From: an uncultured Eubacteriales bacterium
GTDB lineage: Bacteria; Bacillota; Clostridia; Oscillospirales; Acutalibacteraceae
Reading direction: 5' to 3'
Assembly (NCBI GenBank): GCA_934643185.1
Contig: CAKUBN010000004.1
Coordinates: 1 to 64,000, forward strand
DNA: 64,000 nucleotides
Shown one piece after another: positions 17,790-24,911 of the stretch. The notes beneath the pieces were generated by a model, which saw only the letters and a program-made list of their open reading frames with translations, had not been told where the DNA came from and searched no databases. The translations under genes were made by a program, and so were the position numbers. The first letter of the stretch is position 1. Each line of letters starts with the position of its first letter.

Positions 17790-17818
17790 ATTGTAAGTTT
17801 TTTTAAACGGATTGTCAA
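17790..17818 (-). promoter_or_regulatory. SigA promoter of the lacI-type gene
   Basis: Minus strand TTGACA (17813-17818), 17 bp, TACAAT (17790-17795). Confidence 0.8.
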
Positions 17819-17941
17819 CAAATCCGGCGCAGAAACCGCTTGCATATGGGCAAAATGTTTGCAAAAAGAAGAATTTTTCATAGGATTTCGCGCAGCAGCT
17901 CACGCCATGTGTAAACTTTGTATGACAGGGCACAAAAACGT

Positions 17942-17970
17942 TTGACTTTTCACCGAAACTTGGGTATGAT
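17942..17970 (+). promoter_or_regulatory. SigA promoter of the 49-aa protein gene
   Basis: TTGACT (17942-17947), 17 bp, TATGAT (17965-17970). Confidence 0.75.
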
Positions 17971-18050
17971 AAAGGTAATCAAAATCGCCCAAAGTGAGAC
18001 AGTGTACGGTCTCTTTCAGAATGTTGGCGAACCGGAAAGGATGGTTTATC

Positions 18051-18200
18051 ATGAAGTGTTTGAACAAGGTGCTCACCATTATCGGCTGCATCACCGCTGC
18101 CGTTGCCGTTGTTACCGCCGCTTTTGCCGTGCTGAACTATTTCAAGGAAAAGAAAGAAAATGCCGAGCTGGAAGCGTATCTTGAAGGTTCCATCCAGTAA
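18051..18200 (+). CDS. Small single-TM protein (49 aa)
   Basis: The start is ATG 18051, 9 nt after GGAAAGGA. The peptide has a basic N-terminus, one Ala/Val-rich TM segment (about residues 7-29) and a charged Lys/Glu C-terminal tail ending EGSIQ. It has its own promoter and terminator, so it is a true monocistronic gene. I do not know a function; single-TM peptides of this kind often act as regulators or partners of larger membrane proteins. Confidence 0.7.
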   Translation: MKCLNKVLTIIGCITAAVAVVTAAFAVLNYFKEKKENAELEAYLEGSIQ

Positions 18201-18222
18201 CGACCAAACTGATGTAAAAATA

Positions 18223-18262
18223 AGCGCCGCGGAGTTTCATTTCTCCGCGGCGCTTGTTTTTT
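18223..18262. terminator. Terminator after the 49-aa protein gene
   Basis: A perfect 12-bp GC-rich stem (AGCGCCGCGGAG / CTCCGCGGCGCT) with 8-base loop is followed by TGTTTTTT. It may also serve the converging isomerase-like gene. Confidence 0.9.
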
Positions 18263-18288
18263 ACGCACGCACATTCAAAAACGAATCA

Positions 18289-19059
18289 TTATTCATTGTC
18301 ACACCTATGCAAAACCTCAAGCACAACGGGCAACTGGGTTTCGGGGTTCTTTACGGGGCACTCGAGGCTCATGCGGGCGTTGTAGCCGATAAAGTGCAGC
18401 GCATGGAAAAATGCTTTGTAATCCGCGGTATCCTGCGGTGTCATGGGTACGCGGCCGACGGGGTTTGCGATATGCGTGTGCACAAGGATATCGCCGCACC
18501 GCTCTACCATTTCCGGCGTGCCGTTTTCGCTTATGAGGTGATAGTAGTCGCACAGCAGCTTAAAGTGCGGGTGGTTGACCTCTTTGACAAACTTCAAGGC
18601 TTCCGGCTGCGTGGTGAAAATGTTGGTCTCTTCGTGCCGGAGCGGCTCCAACGCAATCGTCACGCCGTACTTTTCGCCGGCATCGCCCAAAATTTTCGCG
18701 ACGGTTTTTAATTGCTCCCATGCTTTTTCGCGCGGAAAATCTTCCGGCACACGGCGGCTGCCGCCGCTGCCAAACACTGCAATCTTCACACCGGCCTGCG
18801 CCAAACGCCCTATGGCATGGTCGGCATAGGCCCTAATTGCGTCAAAATCGACATTGTCGCCCGTCAGCCGCATGCTGCCCGGGAACATACAGTTTGCCGC
18901 TTCCGCGTGGATGGGCGCGGCTTTATTTTTTTGCAGAAAATCGTGGAACTGCTCCTCCGTCATCTCCGCAAGCGCCGCAACGCTGACTTCCAGATAATCA
19001 AACCCGAGCTTTGCGATAAATTCCGCCTGCTCGACCGGCATACACACACCAAAACGCAT
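18289..19059 (-). CDS. Sugar phosphate isomerase/epimerase (AP endonuclease 2 fold)
   Basis: The 256-aa TIM-barrel protein has the xylose isomerase-like family signs: FGVCMPVEQAEFIAKLGFDYLEV at the start, metal-ligand candidates Glu in IALEPL, Asp/His in LLCDYYHL, HTHIANP and Glu in SLECPV. Such enzymes epimerise or isomerise sugars and inositols. Substrate is unknown. It is divergent from the aldo/keto reductase gene, with two face-away promoters in a 128-bp gap. Confidence 0.85.
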   Translation of the reverse strand: MRFGVCMPVEQAEFIAKLGFDYLEVSVAALAEMTEEQFHDFLQKNKAAPIHAEAANCMFPGSMRLTGDNVDFDAIRAYADHAIGRLAQAGVKIAVFGSGGSRRVPEDFPREKAWEQLKTVAKILGDAGEKYGVTIALEPLRHEETNIFTTQPEALKFVKEVNHPHFKLLCDYYHLISENGTPEMVERCGDILVHTHIANPVGRVPMTPQDTADYKAFFHALHFIGYNARMSLECPVKNPETQLPVVLEVLHRCDNE

Positions 19060-19085
19060 GGTAACCCCTCCAAAGTCTTTTTCTC

Positions 19086-19114
19086 ATTGTAGTCCGTGCA
19101 CGCGGAAAAAGCAA
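19086..19114 (-). promoter_or_regulatory. SigA promoter of the isomerase-like gene
   Basis: Minus strand TTGCTT (19109-19114), 17 bp, TACAAT (19086-19091). Confidence 0.7.
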
Positions 19115-19123
19115 GAAAAACAC

Positions 19124-19152
19124 TTGCAAACGCGCGTAAGTTTTTCTATAAT
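19124..19152 (+). promoter_or_regulatory. SigA promoter of the aldo/keto reductase gene
   Basis: TTGCAA (19124-19129), 17 bp, TATAAT (19147-19152). Confidence 0.8.
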
Positions 19153-19187
19153 GAAGCCAAATAGACTTCATTTGGGAGGCTTGTTGT

Positions 19188-20108
19188 ATGGAAAAAATCA
19201 AACTTGGCAAAAGTGGGCTTATGGTGCCGCCCATTGCTCTCGGCTGCATGCGTCTTTCGGGCGCAGAGCGCAAGCAGGCAGATACATTTCTGCACACTGC
19301 ATTGGAGCTTGGGCTCAACTTTTTCGACCACGCCGATATTTACGGCGGCGGTGAGTGCGAGCGCATTTTCGGTGAAATGATCAAGGACGCGGGCATCCGC
19401 CGCGAGGACCTCATCATTCAGTCCAAATGCGCCATTGTGCCCGGCAAAATGTATGATTTTTCAAAGGAACACATTTTGGAGGCCGTAGACGGCAGCTTAA
19501 AGCGCCTTGGCACGGACTACCTTGATGTGCTGCTTCTGCACCGCCCGGACGCTTTGATGGAGCCGGAAGAAGTTGCAGCGGCGTTTGACGAACTCGAAAA
19601 GAGCGGCAAGGTGCGCCACTTCGGTGTTTCGAACGAAGACCCGTACACGATGGAGCTTTTGCAGAGCGCTTTAAAGCAGCCGATCTGCGCGAATCAGCTG
19701 CAAATGAGCCTGACAAACGCCACGATGATCGCACAGCCGATGAATACAAATATCTGCGACGGCTTGAACCCGGTGCTCGATAACGGCGTTTTAAACTACT
19801 GCCGCCTGCATGACATCACCATTCAGACGTGGTCGCCGTTCCAGTACGGCTTCTTCGAGGGCGTTTTCATCGGCAGCGAAAAGTACCCGAAGTTAAACGA
19901 AAAATTAGACGAACTGGCGGAAAAGTACAACGTGACAAACACCGCCATTGCGCTTGCGTGGATTTTGCGTCACCCGGCAAAAATGCAGGCAATAACAGGC
20001 ACCATCAATCCGCAGCGTCTGCGCGACTGTGCCGAAGCGCTTGACATTACGCTCACGCGCGAGGACTGGTACGCACTGTATCTTGCAGCAGGCTACCGCC
20101 TGCCGTAA
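19188..20108 (+). CDS. Aldo/keto reductase (YdhF-type)
   Basis: The 306-aa protein has the AKR catalytic tetrad in order: Asp in FFDHADIYG, Tyr in the same motif, Lys in IQSKCAI and His in LLLHRPD. The NADPH-binding end (ITGTINPQRL) is also present. It reduces carbonyl compounds, physiological substrate unknown. ATG 19188 follows GGGAGG. Its stop is only 9 bp from the promoter of the riboswitch-controlled gene. Confidence 0.9.
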   Translation: MEKIKLGKSGLMVPPIALGCMRLSGAERKQADTFLHTALELGLNFFDHADIYGGGECERIFGEMIKDAGIRREDLIIQSKCAIVPGKMYDFSKEHILEAVDGSLKRLGTDYLDVLLLHRPDALMEPEEVAAAFDELEKSGKVRHFGVSNEDPYTMELLQSALKQPICANQLQMSLTNATMIAQPMNTNICDGLNPVLDNGVLNYCRLHDITIQTWSPFQYGFFEGVFIGSEKYPKLNEKLDELAEKYNVTNTAIALAWILRHPAKMQAITGTINPQRLRDCAEALDITLTREDWYALYLAAGYRLP

Positions 20109-20116
20109 ATTTTCGC

Positions 20117-20145
20117 TTGACAAATGCGCCGCGCTCCCGTAAAAT
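20117..20145 (+). promoter_or_regulatory. SigA promoter of the riboswitch-controlled gene
   Basis: TTGACA (20117-20122), 17 bp, TAAAAT (20140-20145). Transcription would start at the first base of the aptamer. Confidence 0.8.
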
Positions 20146-20149
20146 GTGG

Positions 20150-20246
20150 GTATAAAAGGGAGTAGCAAACAGGAATACCTGTAATGTATGCGTCAGCACG
20201 ACGGTTCCCCCGTCCGTATACGTTGTAATCTGCGAGACTTTTATCA
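20150..20246 (+). ncRNA. yybP-ykoY family (Mn2+) riboswitch aptamer
   Basis: The leader has the conserved pieces in order: P1 5' strand ATAAAAG, GGGAGTAGC, an arm closing through AGGAATACCT, the second conserved loop (GCGTCAGCACGACGG), and the 3' end TGCGAGACTTTTAT, whose CTTTTAT (20238-20244) pairs with the start. These match the yybP-ykoY consensus as I recall it; that class senses Mn2+. The downstream gene is a Na+-pump beta subunit homologue, not one of the usual Mn exporters. Confidence 0.8.
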
Positions 20247-20277
20247 TGCCGCGGCAGGATAGAAGTCTCGTTTTTTA
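20234..20277 (+). terminator. Riboswitch expression-platform terminator
   Basis: GAGACTTTTATC (20234-20245) pairs with GATAGAAGTCTC (20258-20269), one G-U pair, followed by seven T-rich bases. Its 5' arm contains the 3' strand of aptamer P1, so aptamer and terminator exclude each other: ligand binding should switch the gene on. Confidence 0.85.
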
Positions 20278-20339
20278 TTTTCTTTCGGAGACAAAGATTT
20301 TGCAGGGGCGGCAAAAATATCCGAGAGGAAGGTATGAAC

Positions 20340-21458
20340 ATGAACTTTTTAAGCGAGCTTTTCGCGAACGTGGGCAATGTGACATGGCAGCACGCGGTGA
20401 TGTGGTGCATCGGCGGCGTGCTCATTTACCTTGCCATCGCGAAAAAAATGGAACCCGCCCTGCTTTTGCCCATCGGCTTCGGCACGATCCTTGTCAACCT
20501 GCCGCTTTCCGGCGCGGTGACGCAGGGCGAAGAGGTGGGCGTGCTGACGTTATTATTTGACAGCGGCATTGCAAACGAGCTTTTCCCGCTGCTCCTCTTC
20601 ATCGGCATCGGCGCGATGATCGACTTTGAGCCGCTGCTCTCGAACCCGAAGCTCTTTTTGTTCGGTGCGGCGGCGCAGTTCGGCATATTCTTCACGCTGA
20701 GCATGGCGCGGCTGTTTAACTTTGACCTGCACGATGCAGCCTCCATCGCGATCATCGGTGCAGCGGACGGCCCAACCTCCATCTTTGTCGCAAACATCCT
20801 GAATTCGCAGTATATCGGCGCCATCACCGTGGCGGCGTATTCGTACATGGCGCTTGTGCCCATTGTGCAGCCTCCGGTCATTCGCTTGCTCACAACACAA
20901 AAGGAGCGGCGCATCCGCATGGCGTACACGCCCGGCTCTGTCTCGAAAACGACGAAGATTTTGTTCCCAATCCTCATCACGGCGGTCGTCGGCATTGTGT
21001 CGAACCGCTCGGCGGCGCTCATCGGCTTTTTGATGTTCGGCAACCTGCTGCGCGAGTGCGGCGTGCTAAACAGCCTTTCGGACGCCGCGCAGAACGTGTT
21101 GTCCAACTTGATCACCCTGATCCTCGGCATCACGATCACGGCGCATATGACAGCGGCGGAATTTTTGCGCGTGGACACCTTGATTATTTTAGGATTAGGT
21201 CTTGTTGCATTCGTGTTTGACACCGTCGGCGGCGTACTGTTTGCAAAGCTCATGAACCTGTTTGTCAAGAATAAAGTCAACCCCATGATCGGCGCGGCGG
21301 GCATATCGGCGTTCCCGATGTCCGCACGCATCATCCAGAAAATGGGACAACAGGAGGACCCGCAGAACTTCCTTTTGATGCACGCCGTGGGTGCAAATGT
21401 CTCCGGCCAGATCGCGTCTGTCATTGCAGGCGGCATCATTTTAAACATGATCCATTGA
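20340..21458 (+). CDS. Orphan sodium-translocating decarboxylase beta subunit (OadB/GcdB family)
   Basis: The protein (372 aa) has about eleven TM segments and the family's charged-residue motifs: GAADGPTSIFVAN (the Asp used for Na+ movement), AYSYMALVPIVQPP and GANVSGQIASVIAGG near the end. In complete pumps it couples carboxybiotin decarboxylation to Na+ export. Here no alpha subunit or biotin carrier is nearby; only a gamma-like peptide follows. The start at ATG 20340 is 8 nt from AGGAAGG; ATG 20334 is too close. A Mn2+-type riboswitch precedes it, so an ion-transport role independent of decarboxylation is possible. Confidence 0.85.
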   Translation: MNFLSELFANVGNVTWQHAVMWCIGGVLIYLAIAKKMEPALLLPIGFGTILVNLPLSGAVTQGEEVGVLTLLFDSGIANELFPLLLFIGIGAMIDFEPLLSNPKLFLFGAAAQFGIFFTLSMARLFNFDLHDAASIAIIGAADGPTSIFVANILNSQYIGAITVAAYSYMALVPIVQPPVIRLLTTQKERRIRMAYTPGSVSKTTKILFPILITAVVGIVSNRSAALIGFLMFGNLLRECGVLNSLSDAAQNVLSNLITLILGITITAHMTAAEFLRVDTLIILGLGLVAFVFDTVGGVLFAKLMNLFVKNKVNPMIGAAGISAFPMSARIIQKMGQQEDPQNFLLMHAVGANVSGQIASVIAGGIILNMIH

Positions 21459-21470
21459 GGAGGATAGCGT

Positions 21471-21599
21471 ATGTTTAACATTCCCGCATTTTTAGACAGC
21501 TTGCAGTATATGGCAAAAGGCATGACAGGCGTGTTCCTTGTCATCGCCGTGATTATTTTGAGCATTTATGTCTTAAATCGTGTGTTTAAGGCGAAATAA
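21471..21599 (+). CDS. OadG-like small gamma subunit (42 aa)
   Basis: A 42-codon gene starts at ATG 21471 behind GAGGAGGATAG, 12 bp after the beta-subunit stop. It encodes one TM segment (residues 17-37) in the pattern of OAD gamma subunits (LQYMAKGMTGVFLVIAVIIL), but lacks their usual cytoplasmic extension with the zinc-binding residues. Context and topology support a gamma-type partner of the beta subunit. Confidence 0.75.
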   Translation: MFNIPAFLDSLQYMAKGMTGVFLVIAVIILSIYVLNRVFKAK

Positions 21600-21656
21600 A
21601 ACTTCTATAAACCGGACAAAATCATCTTGACTAAATTTATCAGGAGCGTGAAAAGT

Positions 21657-22013
21657 ATGACATTTATTTGTTATCCAAAGTGTACTACTTGTCAAAAAGC
21701 GCGAAAGTGGTTGGACGAAAATCACATTGCGTATGACATTCGAGATATTAAAACAGACAACCCGACATATGACGAGCTTGCCGCGTGGCATGCGCGCAGC
21801 GGCCTGCCGTTAAAGAAGTTTTTCAACACCAGCGGCCTGCTCTATAAATCGATGAATTTAAAGGAAAAACTGCCCGAAATGAGCGAAAACGAGATGTTAA
21901 CGCTTCTCTCCACCGACGGCATGCTCGTCAAGCGCCCGCTCCTTATTGATGACAACTTTGTCCTTGTTGGTTTTAGAGAAACCGAGTGGGCGGAGAGGGT
22001 GAAAAAGGGATGA
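21657..22013 (+). CDS. ArsC/Spx-family thioredoxin-fold protein
   Basis: The 118-aa protein has the family start FICYPKCTTCQKARKWL with a CxxC-like Cys pair, the YDIRDIKTDNP segment and the VKRPLLI loop with the conserved Arg-Pro. It belongs to the arsenate reductase/Spx/YffB group; no ars genes are near, and a regulatory or generic reductase role is as likely as arsenate reduction. The start is ATG 21657 behind AGGAG. Confidence 0.85.
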   Translation: MTFICYPKCTTCQKARKWLDENHIAYDIRDIKTDNPTYDELAAWHARSGLPLKKFFNTSGLLYKSMNLKEKLPEMSENEMLTLLSTDGMLVKRPLLIDDNFVLVGFRETEWAERVKKG

Positions 22014-22074
22014 GCACGGCCGATTGAAGGATTTTCAGGGATACCGTAACACCTTTTATGCTCGATCATTTTTC

Positions 22075-22103
22075 TTGTTTTTCCCCGCTGGATATGATAT
22101 GAT
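22075..22103 (+). promoter_or_regulatory. Promoter of the leader-controlled orphan gene
   Basis: TTGTTT (22075-22080), 17 bp, TATGAT (22098-22103). A perfect palindrome ACAACGTTGT (22108-22117) covers the predicted start point and could be an operator. Confidence 0.55.
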
Positions 22104-22156
22104 TAAAACAACGTTGTCCGTGTTGTAATAAACCCCGGCAGTGTAAATACGTAGAG

Positions 22157-22186
22157 AATGCTCTGCCAAATGGCAGAGCATTTTTT
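22157..22186 (+). terminator. Terminator inside the leader of the 22227 gene
   Basis: A perfect 12-bp stem (AATGCTCTGCCA / TGGCAGAGCATT), 2-base apex and T run lies between promoter and coding sequence. It should stop most transcripts unless an antiterminator acts. No clear aptamer or leader peptide is visible. Confidence 0.75.
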
Positions 22187-22226
22187 GTATCGCCGTGTGC
22201 TTTGTGGTAGTTCTGAGGAGGATAGT

Positions 22227-22952
22227 ATGACCGAGCTTGAAAAAATTGAACGAGCAAAAATGTACATTGACAAATTGGCAAACGGAATAAACCCTATTGA
22301 TGACAGCATGGCGCCGGATGAAGATATTATCAACAACGTTCGTTTATCAAGATGCTTTTTCTTTGTGTCCGATATACTGCGTCAGGTGATCGAAAACGGT
22401 GGTACACATCCCATAGTGACAGACAAAAAGTCAAGAAAACTGCCTCTTGAGATCTCATTTGAAAAGAGGCAGCAATTTGACTATGATGAGAAGCCTCTTA
22501 CTGCAAGCGAGATCGCAAGGCGCATAAATGATCTGGCCGACTGTGAGAACATGAAAAAGTTCACATACTTGGACATCGTCTCATGGTTTACAGAGATTGG
22601 AATGTTAGAAGAGGTCACCATACAGGAAGGAAAACACACCAGACGGCCAACAACGCTTGGCAGAGAAAACGGTATTTCCGTGGAAGACCGAATCAGCAGC
22701 AACGGCCCATATCAAGTAGTCGTTTATAGCACCGCGGCCCAACATTTAATTCTGGATAATCTGGATGCGATCCTTGCCATGACGAATACCCAATGGGAAA
22801 TGCAGGGAATGCCATGGACAAAAGAGCAGGATGACCGCCTAACCGATCTTTACCAAAGAGCCATACCGCTGAGCGAGATCGCCGCAGCACTAAAACGCAA
22901 TGTGTCTGCAATACGCAAGCGTTTGAAAAAGCTTGGGCTTGATGTGGGATAA
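22227..22952 (+). CDS. Unrecognised protein with C-terminal Myb/SANT-like HTH
   Basis: The 241-aa protein starts at ATG 22227 behind GAGGAGG. The N-terminal 180 residues are mixed alpha/beta with no motif I can name. The last 50 residues (WTKEQDDRLTDLYQ, then LSEIAAALKRNVSAIRKRLK) look like a SANT/Myb-type or trihelical DNA-binding segment. Codon use is visibly AT-richer than in neighbours, suggesting later acquisition. It has its own promoter, a palindrome at the start point and a terminator in its leader. Possibly a DNA-associated regulator; function unknown. Confidence 0.6.
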   Translation: MTELEKIERAKMYIDKLANGINPIDDSMAPDEDIINNVRLSRCFFFVSDILRQVIENGGTHPIVTDKKSRKLPLEISFEKRQQFDYDEKPLTASEIARRINDLADCENMKKFTYLDIVSWFTEIGMLEEVTIQEGKHTRRPTTLGRENGISVEDRISSNGPYQVVVYSTAAQHLILDNLDAILAMTNTQWEMQGMPWTKEQDDRLTDLYQRAIPLSEIAAALKRNVSAIRKRLKKLGLDVG

Positions 22953-23006
22953 ATCCGCTGTACCTATGAACACAATCGAAATAGACTTCTAACCGCCGTC
23001 AGTTCT

Positions 23007-23363
23007 TTATGACTTTTCCTTCGGCTTTGTGATGGCGGCCATCAGGCAGCCGAAGAAGACGGCTGCGGCGATGCCGGCGGCGCCGGCGGTAATACCGCCC
23101 GTAAACGCGCCAAGCAGGCCCTTTTCTTTTACGGCGGCCTTTACGCCCTCGCTTAAAAGATACCCGAAGCCGCTCAGCGGCACGGTAGCGCCGCAGCCCG
23201 CGAAATTCACGAGCGGCGCGTACCATCCGAGCGCGCCCAAGATCACGCCGCCCGTGACGTACGCGACCATGATCCTTGCCGGGGTAAGCTTTGTCAGGTC
23301 GATCAAAAGCTGGCCGAGGACACAGATTGCCCCGCCGACCACAAACGCTCTTATATATTCCAT
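23007..23363 (-). CDS. spoVAE: Stage V sporulation protein AE
   Basis: The 118-aa protein matches SpoVAE in length, three to four TM segments and motifs (RAFVVGGAICVLGQLLIDLT, TPARIMVAYV, GATVPLSGFGYLL, FTGGITAGAAGI). With SpoVAC and SpoVAD it moves Ca-dipicolinate into the forespore and out at germination. Those two genes do not adjoin it here. Start ATG 23363 behind GGTGAGGG. Confidence 0.9.
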   Translation of the reverse strand: MEYIRAFVVGGAICVLGQLLIDLTKLTPARIMVAYVTGGVILGALGWYAPLVNFAGCGATVPLSGFGYLLSEGVKAAVKEKGLLGAFTGGITAGAAGIAAAVFFGCLMAAITKPKEKS

Positions 23364-23478
23364 GCGAAAACCCTCACCTTTCGTTTTATACGTATTCTTT
23401 GGCTTATTCTGTGCGGAATAACGCAAATTATGACGTGCAGAATAACCATGCAACGTTAAAACAAAAGGAGAGCGCAGC
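23364..23478. promoter_or_regulatory. Divergent spoVAE/ldhA region with inverted repeat
   Basis: TTATTCTG (23404-23411) and CAGAATAA (23438-23445) form an inverted repeat 26 bp apart, with a smaller GCGgaataaCGC between them. They may be operator half-sites for either gene; no clean SigA promoter is visible. Confidence 0.35.
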
Positions 23479-24459
23479 ATGAAGAAAATCGCATTTTTTG
23501 ATACAAAACCGTATGACCGCACATGGTTTGACATTCTGGCAAAGCACTATGAGATCGCTTACTTTGAGGAAAAACTGAACCGCCACACAGCGACGCTGAC
23601 GGACGGCTTTGACGCCGTGTGCGCCTTTGTGAACGACCGTGTGGACGCCGCTGCTATTGACCGCATGCACCGCTGCGGCGTGCAGCTTTTGGCGCTGCGC
23701 TGCGCGGGCTTCAGCAATGTGGATATACAGGAGGCAAAAGGCAAGCTGCGCGTGGTGCGCGTGCCGGCCTATTCCCCGCACGCCATTGCGGAGCACACCA
23801 TGGGGCTTCTATTGACGTTAAATCGAAGACTCCACCGCGCCTACATCCGCACGCGCGATTTTAATTTCAGCATTGTGGGCCTGACCGGCATTGACCTCTA
23901 CAAGAAGACCGTCGGCATCATCGGCACGGGGCGCATCGGCCGCGCATTTGCGGAGATCTGCCGAGGCTTTGGCATGCGCGTTTTGGCCTATGACAAGTAC
24001 CCTGCGCCGGAATTTGACTACGTTTCGCTCGACACGCTCCTGCGCGAAAGCGACGTCATCTCCCTGCACTGCCCACTGAGTGAAGAGTCCTACCACATGC
24101 TCGACCGCGAAGCGTTTGAAAAGATGAAGAAGGGCGTGTTTTTACTCAACACCTCGCGCGGGGCGCTCATCGACAGCGAAGCGCTTTTGGACGCCTTAAA
24201 CAACGGCACCTTGCGCGGCGCGGGGCTGGACGTTTACGAGGAGGAAGCGAAGTTTTTCTATGAGGACCACTCCGACACCGCCGTGCGCGATGACACTCTG
24301 GCGCTGCTCATTTCGCGCCCGAACGTCATTTTAACGGCGCACCAGGCGTTTTTGACCGAAGAAGCGCTTTATAACATTGCAGAAGTGACCGTGCAGAACC
24401 TCGATGATTTCTTTGCCGGAAAACCGCTGAAAAACGAAGTGTGCCTGCACGCAGACTAA
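23479..24459 (+). CDS. ldhA: D-lactate dehydrogenase (D-2-hydroxyacid dehydrogenase family)
   Basis: The 326-aa protein matches the LdhA group: NAD site VGIIGTGRIGRAFAEIC, catalytic Arg in NTSRGALID, Glu near DVYEEEAKFF and His in LTAHQAFLTEEAL. The YEDHSD segment and C-terminus LKNEVCLHAD are typical of fermentative D-LDH, which reduces pyruvate to D-lactate with NADH. The ATG follows AAGGAG. A gene for L-lactate dehydrogenase lies 450 bp downstream on the other strand, so both lactate isomers can be made. Confidence 0.88.
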   Translation: MKKIAFFDTKPYDRTWFDILAKHYEIAYFEEKLNRHTATLTDGFDAVCAFVNDRVDAAAIDRMHRCGVQLLALRCAGFSNVDIQEAKGKLRVVRVPAYSPHAIAEHTMGLLLTLNRRLHRAYIRTRDFNFSIVGLTGIDLYKKTVGIIGTGRIGRAFAEICRGFGMRVLAYDKYPAPEFDYVSLDTLLRESDVISLHCPLSEESYHMLDREAFEKMKKGVFLLNTSRGALIDSEALLDALNNGTLRGAGLDVYEEEAKFFYEDHSDTAVRDDTLALLISRPNVILTAHQAFLTEEALYNIAEVTVQNLDDFFAGKPLKNEVCLHAD

Positions 24460-24518
24460 GCCGCACACAGGCACATTTTCAACCGATTTTTACTTTTCTG
24501 TGGAAAGTCCGCTTCCCA

Positions 24519-24839
24519 TCAATATTCTAAGCCATAAGGCCAATCGACAAGGCTGCCGATGTCGTAAATATGTGTATAGCCGTAGGATTCCAGCTTCATC
24601 GCCGCCATAAAGCTGCGGCGGCCGCTCTTGCAGTAGACAAGGATCGGTGTATCGAGCGTGGGGATCTTTTCTTCGGCAGTATCCTCGTCAATGGTATCTA
24701 CCGGGAAAAGAATTGCATTTTCGGCGTGACCCGTAATGTATTCGTCCTCGTCGCGCACGTCCAAGATCACGCAGTTCGGCTCGGTATCGATGATGTGCTT
24801 CGCTTCCTGAAACGAAACCTTTTTATATGCTTCTTCCAT
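24519..24839 (-). CDS. Rhodanese-like domain protein
   Basis: The 106-aa single-domain rhodanese has the CH2A-type start (CVILDVRDEDEYITGH) and active-site loop CKSGRRS with the sulfur-carrying Cys (about residue 71). It would move sulfane sulfur in the cytoplasm. It lies 72 bp after the ldh start on the same strand? No: ldh ends upstream of it at 24912, so it follows ldh in transcription direction, separated by a terminator. Confidence 0.85.
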   Translation of the reverse strand: MEEAYKKVSFQEAKHIIDTEPNCVILDVRDEDEYITGHAENAILFPVDTIDEDTAEEKIPTLDTPILVYCKSGRRSFMAAMKLESYGYTHIYDIGSLVDWPYGLEY

Positions 24840-24862
24840 GATATTCCTTTCGTCTTCACTGA

Positions 24863-24896
24863 AAAGCCCCGGGGCAAGCGCTCCGGGGCTTTGTTT
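24863..24896 (-). terminator. Terminator after ldh
   Basis: A 10-bp GC-rich stem (AAAGCCCCGG / CCGGGGCTTT) lies 20 bp beyond the ldh stop on the minus strand, in the gap before the rhodanese gene. Confidence 0.75.
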
Positions 24897-24911
24897 GCGG
24901 ATAAACTTAAC

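Larger units (their letters stand above)
17661..18050. other. Divergent regulatory region, lacI-type gene / small protein gene
   Basis: No gene is visible in these 390 bp. The region holds back-to-back promoters for the two flanking genes and, between them at 17838-17851, a TTGC/GCAA half-palindrome that could be a LacI-type operator. The lacI-type leader is about 120 nt long. Confidence 0.5.
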
